NCBI GenBank assembly: GCA_002297865.1
Contig: DBKX01000135.1
Coordinates: 1 to 7,958 of the forward strand
DNA length: 7,958 nt
Direction of reading: 5' to 3'
DNA from: Lachnoclostridium sp. UBA739
Lineage (GTDB): Bacteria > Bacillota_A > Clostridia > Lachnospirales > Lachnospiraceae
Positions 1 to 6,619 of the stretch are shown here, piece after piece. Numbering within the stretch: the stretch's first letter is position 1; each line of letters opens with the position of its first letter. Below the pieces are notes generated by a model. The model saw only the letters and a list, made by a program, of their open reading frames with translations, did no database searches and was not told the DNA's origin. The translations under genes were made by a program, and so were the position numbers.

Positions 1-2573
1 GCGTTAAGAAAATTGCTGTTTTAGACCGTACGAAAGAACCTGGTGCATTAGGAGAGCCTCTTTACCTTGATGTTGTAAACTGCTTCTTTGTGAAGGATAA
101 GCATCCAGAGATTATAGGCGGACGATATGGACTTGGATCAAAAGACACGACACCGGCTGAAATTAAAGCTGTGTTTGATAATTTAGAAAGCGCAAAACCA
201 AAGAATCACTTTACAGTGGGTATCGTAGACGATGTTTGCAATACTTCCCTAGAGGTAAAGAAAGAGATTGTAACTGAAAATAAAGATACCGTTCGATGTA
301 TTTTCTGGGGACTTGGTTCTGATGGTACGGTAGGAGCTAATAAACAGGCGATTAAGGTTATCGGTGACAATACAGACATGTATGTTCAGGCTTACTTCTC
401 TTATGACTCCAAAAAGTCAGGTGGTTTAACAAAATCATTCCTTCGTTTTGGCAATACACCGATTAGAGCCACGTATCTTGTTCAAGAAGCAGATTATATT
501 GCATGTCATAATCAGGCGTATATTCACACATTTGATTTAACAAAAGGTCTGAAAGATGGTGGTACGTTTGTACTAAACTGCCGCTATAGCAAGGATGAAC
601 TTGATAAGTATCTTCCTGCTAGATTGAAACGAGAACTGGCAAAAAAACATGCAAAGTTCTATATTGTAGATGCAATTCAGATTGCAGAGGAAATCGGTTT
701 AGGCAATCGTATCAGTATGGTCATGCAAGGTGTATTCTTCCGTTTAAATGGTATTCTATCAGAAGAAAAAGCAAAAGAGTTTTTAAAAGCATCTGTTGCA
801 AAAATGTTCCGTAAAAAGGGCGAAAAGATTATTGATATGAACTGCAAAGCCCTAGATGAAGGATTTGCAAAGGTAACACAAATTGAAATTTCTTCCGAAT
901 GGGCAGATGCAGAAGAGAACGTAGTTCACGTAGAAGAGCCAGACTTTATCCGTAACATTATGCGTCCGATGGAACGTGCAGAAGGAGATTCCCTTCCGGT
1001 TAGTGCATTTAATGGAATCGAGGACGGAACATTTCCAAATGGTACGGCAGCCTATGAAAAACGTGGCACTGCTGTAAATGTTCCAGAGTGGATTATAGAA
1101 AACTGTATTCAATGTAACCAGTGTTCTTATATCTGCCCACACGCTACCATTCGACCATTTTTACTAACGGAAGAAGAGAAAAAGGCTGCACCAGAAGAAT
1201 TTGAAACCAAGAAGGCAATTGGAAAAGGATTGGATAAGTTTCAGTACCGCATTCAAGTTGATACGATGGATTGTACAGGATGTGGAAACTGTGCAGATAT
1301 CTGTCCTGCGAAGCCAAAAGCCCTTGTGATGAAGAAATTGTCAACTCAGACAGAAGCACAGGTTCCGAACTGGGATTATGCAATTGGAGAAGTATCTAGA
1401 AAAGACCATTTATTTGCAGGAAACACCCCAAAAGATACTCAATTCAGAATGCCTTACCACGAATTTTCAGGTGCGTGTGCAGGCTGTGGCGAAACACCTT
1501 ATATCAAACTTGTAACACAGCTCTTTGGTGACCGTATGATGATTGCCAATGCAACAGGCTGTTCTTCCATTTGGGGAGGTTCTGCTCCATCCACTCCTTA
1601 CACTTGTGATAAATCAGGAAAAGGACCAAGCTGGGCAAACTCTTTATTTGAAGATAATGCAGAATTTGGACTTGGTATGCATCTTGGTGTCAAGCAAGTA
1701 AGAGAACAAATAGCAGAATGCATGGAGCATTTGATTGAAATAGGAACTATTAAAGAAATAAAAAGTGCATGTAAAGAATGGATGGACAATCGAAATGACG
1801 GTGAAGCATCCAAGAATGCTAGTATAGATTTAGAAAATGCCTTAGCTTACTACACACCATCTACAAAAGAAGAGGAAGAATGTATCACCTATATTAAAAA
1901 TCATTCCGACTATTTTGTGAAACCATCTCAATGGATTCTTGGTGGGGATGGATGGGCGTATGATATTGGATTTGGCGGTCTGGATCAGGTTATTTCTACT
2001 GGAGAAGACGTTAATATTCTAGTATTTGATACGGAAATTTACTCCAATACAGGTGGGCAGTCATCCAAATCAACTCCAGCAGCAGCCATTGCTAAGTTCG
2101 CAACTTCTGGTAAGAAAACACGTAAGAAAGACTTAGGTCGTATGATGATGACTTACGGAAATGTATATGTAGCACAAGTTTCCATGGGTGCGGATAAGAA
2201 CCAGGTTCTGAAAGCAATGAAAGAAGCGGAAGCATTTAAAGGACCTTCTTTGATTATTGCGTATGCTCCTTGCATCAACCATGGTATAAAAGAAGGTATG
2301 GGCAGAAGTACCGCTAATATGGCACAGGCTGTAACTTCAGGCTATTGGCATTTGTGGCGTTACAACCCTGCACTAAAAGAAGAAGGGAAAAATCCATTTA
2401 TCCTGGATTCCAAACCTCCGAAAGACAGTTTCCGTGACTTTATCATGGGACAGATAAGATATGCTGCACTTATGAAACAGTCACCAGAGAGGGCAGAAGA
2501 GTTGTATCAGTATACAGAAGAAATGGCGAAAGAGCGATACGAAGAATATCTTAAATTAGCTGAACGGGAATAA
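1..2573 (+). CDS. nifJ: pyruvate:ferredoxin (flavodoxin) oxidoreductase, 5'-truncated by the window edge
   Basis: This enzyme oxidatively decarboxylates pyruvate with CoA to acetyl-CoA and CO2 and reduces ferredoxin or flavodoxin; it is a cytoplasmic hub of anaerobic metabolism. The reading frame is open from base 3, so the GTG at 90 is internal: the codons before it encode the conserved TKEPGA segment. About 857 residues are visible; the family is usually near 1,170-1,180, so roughly the first 320 (pyrimidine-binding domain) lie upstream. Visible in order are two ferredoxin-like 4Fe-4S motifs, CIQCNQCSYICP (from 1104) and CTGCGNCADICP (from 1272); the proximal-cluster and TPP-domain motif CAGCGE (from 1476); the TPP/Mg site GGDGWAYDIGFGG (from 1941) with NTGGQ (from 2046); and the later cluster cysteine in PCINHGI (2271). 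All expected cysteines in the visible part are present and no break is seen. It is followed by its own terminator and looks monocistronic at this end. Confidence 0.97.
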   Translation, partial: VKKIAVLDRTKEPGALGEPLYLDVVNCFFVKDKHPEIIGGRYGLGSKDTTPAEIKAVFDNLESAKPKNHFTVGIVDDVCNTSLEVKKEIVTENKDTVRCIFWGLGSDGTVGANKQAIKVIGDNTDMYVQAYFSYDSKKSGGLTKSFLRFGNTPIRATYLVQEADYIACHNQAYIHTFDLTKGLKDGGTFVLNCRYSKDELDKYLPARLKRELAKKHAKFYIVDAIQIAEEIGLGNRISMVMQGVFFRLNGILSEEKAKEFLKASVAKMFRKKGEKIIDMNCKALDEGFAKVTQIEISSEWADAEENVVHVEEPDFIRNIMRPMERAEGDSLPVSAFNGIEDGTFPNGTAAYEKRGTAVNVPEWIIENCIQCNQCSYICPHATIRPFLLTEEEKKAAPEEFETKKAIGKGLDKFQYRIQVDTMDCTGCGNCADICPAKPKALVMKKLSTQTEAQVPNWDYAIGEVSRKDHLFAGNTPKDTQFRMPYHEFSGACAGCGETPYIKLVTQLFGDRMMIANATGCSSIWGGSAPSTPYTCDKSGKGPSWANSLFEDNAEFGLGMHLGVKQVREQIAECMEHLIEIGTIKEIKSACKEWMDNRNDGEASKNASIDLENALAYYTPSTKEEEECITYIKNHSDYFVKPSQWILGGDGWAYDIGFGGLDQVISTGEDVNILVFDTEIYSNTGGQSSKSTPAAAIAKFATSGKKTRKKDLGRMMMTYGNVYVAQVSMGADKNQVLKAMKEAEAFKGPSLIIAYAPCINHGIKEGMGRSTANMAQAVTSGYWHLWRYNPALKEEGKNPFILDSKPPKDSFRDFIMGQIRYAALMKQSPERAEELYQYTEEMAKERYEEYLKLAERE

Positions 2574-2590
2574 TTCGGTTTTTATAGCGA

Positions 2591-2636
2591 GAAAGGAGAA
2601 CCTTTAAAACTTGAGGTTCTCCCCTTTTCTTAAAAT
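2591..2636 (+). terminator. Rho-independent terminator of the pyruvate:ferredoxin oxidoreductase gene
   Basis: A perfect 9-bp stem, GGAGAACCT (2595-2603) with AGGTTCTCC (2614-2622), closes a 10-base AT-rich loop and is followed by a C/T-rich then T-rich tract (CCTTTTCTT). It starts about 20 bases after the stop codon of the oxidoreductase, as expected for an intrinsic terminator. Confidence 0.85.
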
Positions 2637-2681
2637 TTTTTCAAAGTCATAGTAAATTTTATATTTTCCTCGTTTCATTTA

Positions 2682-2703
2682 TGTTACAATGGATTCGAGG
2701 TGA
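2682..2703 (+). promoter_or_regulatory. extended -10 promoter and ribosome binding site for the exonuclease gene
   Basis: TGTTACAAT at 2682-2690 reads as an extended -10 (TG, one base, TACAAT). At 17 bases upstream there is only T-rich sequence with no good TTGACA match, which fits reliance on the TG extension. A start site 6-7 bases downstream would fall near 2697, at the Shine-Dalgarno GAGGTGA (2697-2703), giving an unusually short leader of about 13 bases before the ATG at 2710. The motifs are seen; the start site is inferred. Confidence 0.55.
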
Positions 2704-2709
2704 AGAACA

Positions 2710-3396
2710 ATGGCAAAAGATAACCGTGAAAAGAAAGGGATGCGTCTTATTCATTATGTGCCAGACTATGTAGTATTTGACTTAGAGACAACAGGAGTAA
2801 GCGTGTATAACGATGATATTATTGAGATTTCAGCGGTAAAAGTAAAGGGCGGAGAAATCATAGATACCTTCTCCACACTTGTCAATCCTGACAGACCAAT
2901 ACCATATGCTGCCACAAGAGTCAATGGAATTACGGATGATTTAGTGGCCGATGCCCCTTATTTAAAAGATGTGCTGGCAGATTTTCTAGAATTTATTGGA
3001 GACAATGTATTAGTCGGACATAACATTTACAGTTTTGATTTAAATTTCATATATGATGCAGCATTAAATCTATATGGCCGATACGTAGAAAATGATTATA
3101 TTGATACTTTATTTATGGCAAGAAAATGTCTTCCGAAGTTAAGTCATCACAAATTAGTGGATATTGCAGAGCATTTTAATATAAACACTCAAGGTGCTCA
3201 CAGAGCGCTAAATGATTGTATTATGAATCAGAAGTGCTATGAAGAAATGGGCAAACTGCAAGAAGAAATTCCAACTGTCATTTGTCCAAAATGTGGTGGT
3301 GAGATGGTAAAAAGAGCGGGGAAATTCGGCGAATTCTACGGCTGTAGTAACTACCCAAACTGTAGAGGTACGATGAATATAAAAGACGTACATTAG
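2710..3396 (+). CDS. DEDDh 3'-5' exonuclease (DnaQ/PolC-epsilon type) with C-terminal topoisomerase C4 zinc finger
   Basis: Residues about 18-182 form an RNase T/DnaQ-like exonuclease domain. Exo I is VFDLETTG (D24, E26), Exo II is GHNIYSFDLNF (D110), and Exo III is HRALNDC (H164, D169), so all five DEDDh metal and catalytic residues are present. Residues about 190-224 form a C4 zinc finger of the kind found at the C terminus of bacterial topoisomerase I: CPKC (C192, C195), then C212 and C218 in a GCSNYPNC segment. The domains predict metal-dependent removal of 3' nucleotides from DNA (or RNA), with the finger probably helping bind single strands. It is too short for PolC itself and lacks polymerase domains, so a free-standing proofreading-like or repair exonuclease is the best reading. 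The ATG at 2710 has GAGGTGA six bases upstream. It is flanked by terminators and appears monocistronic. Substrate and physiological role cannot be read from the sequence. Confidence 0.93.
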   Translation: MAKDNREKKGMRLIHYVPDYVVFDLETTGVSVYNDDIIEISAVKVKGGEIIDTFSTLVNPDRPIPYAATRVNGITDDLVADAPYLKDVLADFLEFIGDNVLVGHNIYSFDLNFIYDAALNLYGRYVENDYIDTLFMARKCLPKLSHHKLVDIAEHFNINTQGAHRALNDCIMNQKCYEEMGKLQEEIPTVICPKCGGEMVKRAGKFGEFYGCSNYPNCRGTMNIKDVH

Positions 3397-3418
3397 AACA
3401 TATTTATCAGTTCAGGAC

Positions 3419-3466
3419 AAAAAAGACTGTGCACAGCTCGTAAAATACCAGCTTGTGCCACAGTCT
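3419..3466 (-). terminator. long hairpin terminator between converging genes, best oriented on the minus strand
   Basis: AGACTGT (3424-3430) pairs with ACAGTCT (3460-3466). After a one-base bulge, GCACAGCT pairs with AGCTTGTGC (3450-3458) with one further bulge, leaving a loop of about 11 bases. On the minus strand the stem is followed directly by a T run (the A run at 3419-3424), so it best serves the decayed hydrolase gene whose stop codon lies 20 bases away. On the plus strand the following sequence is only moderately T-rich (CTCTTCTTC), but the hairpin could also end exonuclease transcripts coming from 2710-3396. Confidence 0.75.
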
Positions 3467-3485
3467 CTTCTTCGTTAAAGATAGA

Positions 3486-4119
3486 TTATTCTATCACATA
3501 TTCAAAATCATCTGCAATTGCTCCAACACCCTGGATACCAAAGCTTGTAAAGCTTCCAGCTGCAAGATTAGAGTTCCATGTCATTGGTGTAATGACATAA
3601 TACTCATCTGTCTCTTCTACTTCAGCGCACCAGATATTAGAAATAGTAAATCCATTTGACCAGGAACTGATATTACTTGTAAGTGTCAAGTCAGGAACAG
3701 CAGCAGAAGTATTTTTTAATGTAAGTATCTGGTTTTCACCTTCACTAAATACAAATGTTAACTGAGTCTTAGAAATTTAAAGTGTAGCAAGATAGTCTTT
3801 TGAAATTGTAACAACATTATCTTTTACTGTGTAGTCAGTACCTTCAACTAAAGTACAAGTACCATTTTTGATGTCAACTAAAGTATTATCTTTGGGATCT
3901 GTTGTAATAACTAAATCAGAACGAAGTGCAGGGTTTTTGTCAAATACAGCTACGGTTGGATCTATGTCTGCGCTTAATTCAGATTCTGGTACATAAACTG
4001 ACAGGAATCATATGTTCCTTACGGCAGTTTGTTAATACTGTATCAAGGTCCTGTGCAGTATCTGTAATAGACCAGGTAATACGATCTGCGAATGGTGAAA
4101 AAAATGCAATGAATAATGA
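3486..4119 (-). pseudogene. remnant of a secreted GH5-like glycoside hydrolase with X2 and CBM2-like modules
   Basis: Read on the minus strand, 4089 to about 4000 encodes ADRITWSITDTAQDLDTVL then TNCRKEHMIPV. This resembles the start of GH5 mannanase/cellulase catalytic domains, where a similar stretch leads into a VELHDATG-type motif. Here that motif and the rest of the roughly 300-residue barrel are missing; the frame runs to TGA at 3981-3979. In another frame from about 4000, an X2 (Ig-like) module follows: DPTVAVFDKNP, a GTDYTV segment and ISKDYLATL, then an in-frame TAA at 3779-3777 and continuing LTFVFSEG. The same frame then gives a CBM2-like C-terminal half (SNISSWSNGF, ISNIW, MTWNSNLAAGSF, FGIQG), ending at TAA 3488-3486. 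The catalytic glutamates are absent. Upstream of 4089 hydrophobic codons (FIAFFSPF) may be a signal-peptide remnant, but no start codon is in frame. The X2 call is firm; the CBM2 and GH5 calls rest on shorter matches. The intact ancestor would have bound and cut plant polysaccharide outside the cell. Confidence 0.75.
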
Positions 4120-4148
4120 TAGTATTATTCCATATGCTGTGCTATAAT
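4120..4148 (+). promoter_or_regulatory. extended -10 promoter for the soluble chemoreceptor gene
   Basis: TGCTATAAT at 4140-4148 is a full consensus extended -10. The hexamer 17 bases upstream (TAGTAT, 4120-4125) is a poor -35. A start near 4155 would give a leader of about 63 bases in which I see no riboswitch-like structure. The element overlaps the 5' fringe of the decayed minus-strand gene. Confidence 0.6.
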
Positions 4149-4202
4149 GGTAAGTACAAGCACACGTATATCATATAGTAAAGAATATAAAAAATTAGCC
4201 AA

Positions 4203-4220
4203 GTGGGGGGTACTAGTATG
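4203..4220 (+). promoter_or_regulatory. G-run ribosome binding site that decides the chemoreceptor start
   Basis: Six consecutive G bases (4205-4210) lie seven bases before ATG 4218. They can pair with the CCUCC of 16S rRNA through one G-U wobble. The in-frame GTG at 4203 overlaps this site and has no Shine-Dalgarno of its own, so ATG 4218 is preferred. Confidence 0.6.
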
Positions 4221-5060
4221 ATTACTAAAATATCAGATAACAAACTCATGGAATCATTTTATAATATGATGCCGTATTTTAAGTATTATTTTGGAGAAGA
4301 AGTAGGTTTTACGATATCTAATACAGAAAACTTTCTTCTTGTGCAAAATACAGAAAAACTTAAAATTAATTTTCAAGCAGGTGATAAAATACCAAAAGGA
4401 AGCGCGGCAGATATTTGTCTTAATAAGCAAGAAGTGGTTGATACGATCATCCCAGAAAAAGTTTTTGGATTTCCTGTTAAGACAGTTGCAATTCCAGTAT
4501 TTGAGGATAATACGATTGCAGGAACTGTAGTAGTAAGCATTAGTGTTGATAAGATTGATAAGATAAGTAAGATTTCTTCTTTATCAAGTTCTGTATCAGA
4601 AGCCTTAATGAAGATTAATAATAATGTAAAACAAATGGCAAGTGGTTTCCAGAAAATAAATGAAACCAATGAAAATATTGAGTCTTCTTTAGAAAACACA
4701 AAAGAAAATTACAAAAAAACAGATGAAATTTTTAATTTCGTAAGCAATGTTACGAAAAAAACCAATTTACTTGGTTTAAATGCATCTATTGAAGCAGCTA
4801 GAGCAGGTGAAGCTGGACTAGGATTTGCCGTTGTTGCATCTCAGATTACCAATTTAGCAGATTCTACTAAGAATTCCTTAACTGAAATTAACACAGTTCT
4901 TGGTTCCATACAGGAATCCATTGCTGATATTTACAATCGTTTCCAATCATCGAATACATTACTTGAGAACCAGATTGAAGGACTTAACAACATTGAATCA
5001 GCCATTGAAACAATTACTGAAAATGTGAAAGTACTAAATGATGTTTCTAAAACTCTTTAG
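4218..5060 (+). CDS. short soluble methyl-accepting chemotaxis-type signalling protein
   Basis: The product is 280 residues with no membrane segment, so it should act in the cytoplasm. Residues 1-112 are a small alpha/beta sensor-like domain: helical start ([17 protein letters not shown]), then strands, a [11 protein letters not shown] segment and a hydrophobic TVVVSISV strand. This resembles PAS/Cache-like folds, but I cannot assign it firmly. Residues 113-280 form the antiparallel coiled coil of chemoreceptors. The CheA/CheW-contacting tip is [27 protein letters not shown] (in two parts, 181-194 and 195-207), nearly canonical except for small changes such as LLGLNAS and GLGF. Each arm is only about 70-75 residues, with no HAMP domain and no CheR-tethering tail. 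Size and layout resemble soluble receptors such as Bacillus subtilis YfmS. It stands alone, with no che genes in view, so it probably feeds a shared CheA pathway. The ligand is unknown. Confidence 0.88.
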   Translation: MITKISDNKLMESFYNMMPYFKYYFGEEVGFTISNTENFLLVQNTEKLKINFQAGDKIPKGSAADICLNKQEVVDTIIPEKVFGFPVKTVAIPVFEDNTIAGTVVVSISVDKIDKISKISSLSSSVSEALMKINNNVKQMASGFQKINETNENIESSLENTKENYKKTDEIFNFVSNVTKKTNLLGLNASIEAARAGEAGLGFAVVASQITNLADSTKNSLTEINTVLGSIQESIADIYNRFQSSNTLLENQIEGLNNIESAIETITENVKVLNDVSKTL

Positions 5061-5079
5061 AAGATTATAATTATAATAC

Positions 5080-5114
5080 GATGAGCAACTCAGTTTTAAT
5101 ATGAGTTGCTCATC
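5080..5114 (+). terminator. 13-bp perfect hairpin after the chemoreceptor gene (terminator without U tract, or operator)
   Basis: GATGAGCAACTCA (5080-5092) is the exact reverse complement of TGAGTTGCTCATC (5102-5114), with a nine-base loop. It begins 20 bases after the chemoreceptor stop, where a terminator is expected, but the following bases (TTCGGATTGG) are not a U run. It also ends seven bases before the -35 of the next promoter, so a role as a protein-binding palindrome is possible. Confidence 0.5.
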
Positions 5115-5120
5115 TTCGGA

Positions 5121-5149
5121 TTGGAAGATGATAATACTCATGCTATAAT
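5121..5149 (+). promoter_or_regulatory. sigma-A-type promoter for the peptidase-transporter-regulator operon
   Basis: TTGGAA (5121-5126) is separated by exactly 17 bases from TATAAT (5144-5149), and TGC precedes the -10 (extended -10). This is the best promoter in the window. A start near 5156 gives a leader of about 30 bases containing AAAGGGAAAAG as ribosome binding site, ahead of ATG 5186. Confidence 0.75.
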
Positions 5150-5185
5150 ATAATAAAATAAACAGCAAGAAAAGGGAAAAGATAG

Positions 5186-6133
5186 ATGAACAGAGATTCT
5201 AAAACAGATTTCTTTAGAGAACAGCAAGAAATAAGACGTAGAAAGCGAATCGCTAAAATGCGTCGTAGACAACGGAAAATCAGACGAATCAAGAAGTTCT
5301 TTCGAAATGTTTGTCTACTGTCATGTGTAAGTGTTTGTGTCTACGTAGGTGGACGTGTAATTCTAAGAAATAATACAGCAGGTATTAGTAAGAAACCGAT
5401 TCACGAAACAGTAACCACGCAAACATTAACAAAACCAAAGCGTTATGGTGAGAGGGAAGTTTATGATGCCATAGAGGCATTAGCACAGAAATCCAATCAA
5501 TATCAAAAGATTTATGATAATGTAGACAGTTATCCGAAAGAACTTCTTTCAAGTCTATGCAATAATGAAGAAATGCTGGATTTTGTATTAGGTTATCCTG
5601 GTACGAATGTAGATAAAGATTGTAAATTTACAAAAAAGGAATTAAAGGACGACTTCCCACTTTTGATACAATGGGATAAGCGTTGGGGATACACTTCTTA
5701 TGGAAACAGCTGCATAGGATTATCAGGCTGTGCACCAACATGTATGTCAATGGTAGTGCTTGCACTAAAGAAAGAGCAGAGTGCAACCCCTAAGGAAGTT
5801 GCTCGTTTTGCAGAAGAAAGTGGATATTACCTAGACGGAATCGGTACCCAATGGAGTTTCCTAACGGAAGGGGCAGCTCATTATGGAATAAATGGACGTG
5901 AGCTTTGTCTGGATGAAAATAAGATTGTATCTGAGTTAAAAGCAGGACATCCTATTATATGCAGTATGAAACCAGGCGATTTTACAGCTCAAGGGCATTT
6001 TGTTGTACTCGTGGGAACACAAGGAGATAACATTATTGTAAATGACCCAAATAGTCGCAAGCGAAGCAATACTTTGTGGGAGTATAAAAAATTAGAATCC
6101 CAAATAAAAAATCTTTGGGTATATAAAATTTAA
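5186..6133 (+). CDS. membrane-anchored C39-like (papain-fold) cysteine peptidase family protein
   Basis: The 315-residue product starts with a very basic cytoplasmic segment (many Arg/Lys between 11 and 40) and one hydrophobic stretch at about 41-60 (VCLLSCVSVCVYVGG). It therefore looks like a type II membrane protein with its body outside the cell. Residues about 65-155 are a linker of unknown fold. Residues 157-315 match the Peptidase_C39_2 pattern: QWDKRWG with a likely oxyanion Gln (Q162), the nucleophile C182 in GLSGCAPTC, H271 in QGHFVVLVG, and D287 in NDPNS. The triad is complete, so it may be active; the substrate is unknown. It lacks the ABC-transporter portion of bacteriocin-processing C39 exporters. 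The stop codon overlaps an in-frame ATG of the next reading frame (TAATG), and the transporter gene follows 20 bases later, so the two are probably co-transcribed from the promoter at 5121. Confidence 0.88.
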   Translation: MNRDSKTDFFREQQEIRRRKRIAKMRRRQRKIRRIKKFFRNVCLLSCVSVCVYVGGRVILRNNTAGISKKPIHETVTTQTLTKPKRYGEREVYDAIEALAQKSNQYQKIYDNVDSYPKELLSSLCNNEEMLDFVLGYPGTNVDKDCKFTKKELKDDFPLLIQWDKRWGYTSYGNSCIGLSGCAPTCMSMVVLALKKEQSATPKEVARFAEESGYYLDGIGTQWSFLTEGAAHYGINGRELCLDENKIVSELKAGHPIICSMKPGDFTAQGHFVVLVGTQGDNIIVNDPNSRKRSNTLWEYKKLESQIKNLWVYKI

Positions 6134-6140
6134 TGAAAGT

Positions 6141-6156
6141 GAGAGGAATAAGTATG
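6141..6156 (+). promoter_or_regulatory. ribosome binding site that decides the transporter start
   Basis: GAGAGG (6141-6146) is seven bases before ATG 6154. The alternative in-frame ATG at 6133 overlaps the previous stop and has no Shine-Dalgarno; starting there would add a charged MKVRGIS ahead of the first membrane helix. Confidence 0.7.
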
Positions 6157-6567
6157 TGGATATTATTTGCTATATTATCATCCGTTTTTGCAGCTTTGAC
6201 AACGATTCTTGCAAAAGTGGGAATAGATGGAGTGAATTCCAATCTGGCAACAGCCATTCGAACAGTCGTGGTAGTTGTTATGGCTTGGGGAATGGTATTT
6301 TTGACACATGGTCAGAAAGGAATATTTGATATAAGTCGTAAGAGCTGGATTTTTCTAATTCTATCAGGTTTCGCAACGGGGGCATCCTGGCTATGCTATT
6401 ATCGTGCATTACAAATGGGACCAGCATCAAAAGTTGCACCAATTGATAAACTAAGCATTGTGATTACACTGATTTTGGCTTTTGTGTTTTTGCATGAAGA
6501 ATTTACTGTAAAAACAGCAATTGGAGCAATTTGTATTACAGCAGGGACGTTAATCATGATCTTGTAG
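6154..6567 (+). CDS. half-size EamA/DMT-superfamily membrane transporter
   Basis: The 137-residue protein has five predicted membrane helices: about 1-21, 30-51, 65-90, 96-116 and 119-137. It is one EamA repeat, whereas most family members carry two repeats and ten helices. Family signatures include the early AALTTILAKVG, the mid segment ASWLCYYRALQMGPAS, then KVAPIDKLSIV and the FVFLHEEFT at the end of helix four. Single-repeat proteins of this size are known in Firmicutes and presumably work as dimers, either homodimers or with a partner. Substrates in the family range from amino acids and metabolites to drugs, so no substrate is claimed. Twenty bases separate it from the peptidase stop, and the LysR-type gene starts 52 bases downstream on the same strand, which suggests one transcript and perhaps control of the transporter by that regulator. 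Confidence 0.9.
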   Translation: MWILFAILSSVFAALTTILAKVGIDGVNSNLATAIRTVVVVVMAWGMVFLTHGQKGIFDISRKSWIFLILSGFATGASWLCYYRALQMGPASKVAPIDKLSIVITLILAFVFLHEEFTVKTAIGAICITAGTLIMIL

Positions 6568-6619
6568 TGGGAGGAACGTATATTATTAAGGAATTAGCAC
6601 CAAAGGACGGAAGGAGCAC

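Noticed and set aside
90..92. GTG as the start of the oxidoreductase
   Set aside because: The frame is open to base 3 and the upstream codons encode conserved family sequence (TKEPGA), so the gene is cut by the window edge rather than starting here.
852..1813. Minus-strand frames of 70-96 codons inside the oxidoreductase gene
   Set aside because: They are cysteine- and serine-rich shadows of a strongly conserved plus-strand coding sequence and have no start signals or family features.
3486..3689. A 67-codon minus-strand frame as a real small gene
   Set aside because: It is the CBM2-like tail of the pseudogene. The same frame continues upstream through the X2 module until an in-frame stop, and its ATG has no independent start signals.
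3926..4147. A 73-codon plus-strand frame in the intergenic region
   Set aside because: It lies antisense to the decayed hydrolase, has no ribosome binding site and runs into the next gene's promoter. The minus-strand reading has clear family motifs.
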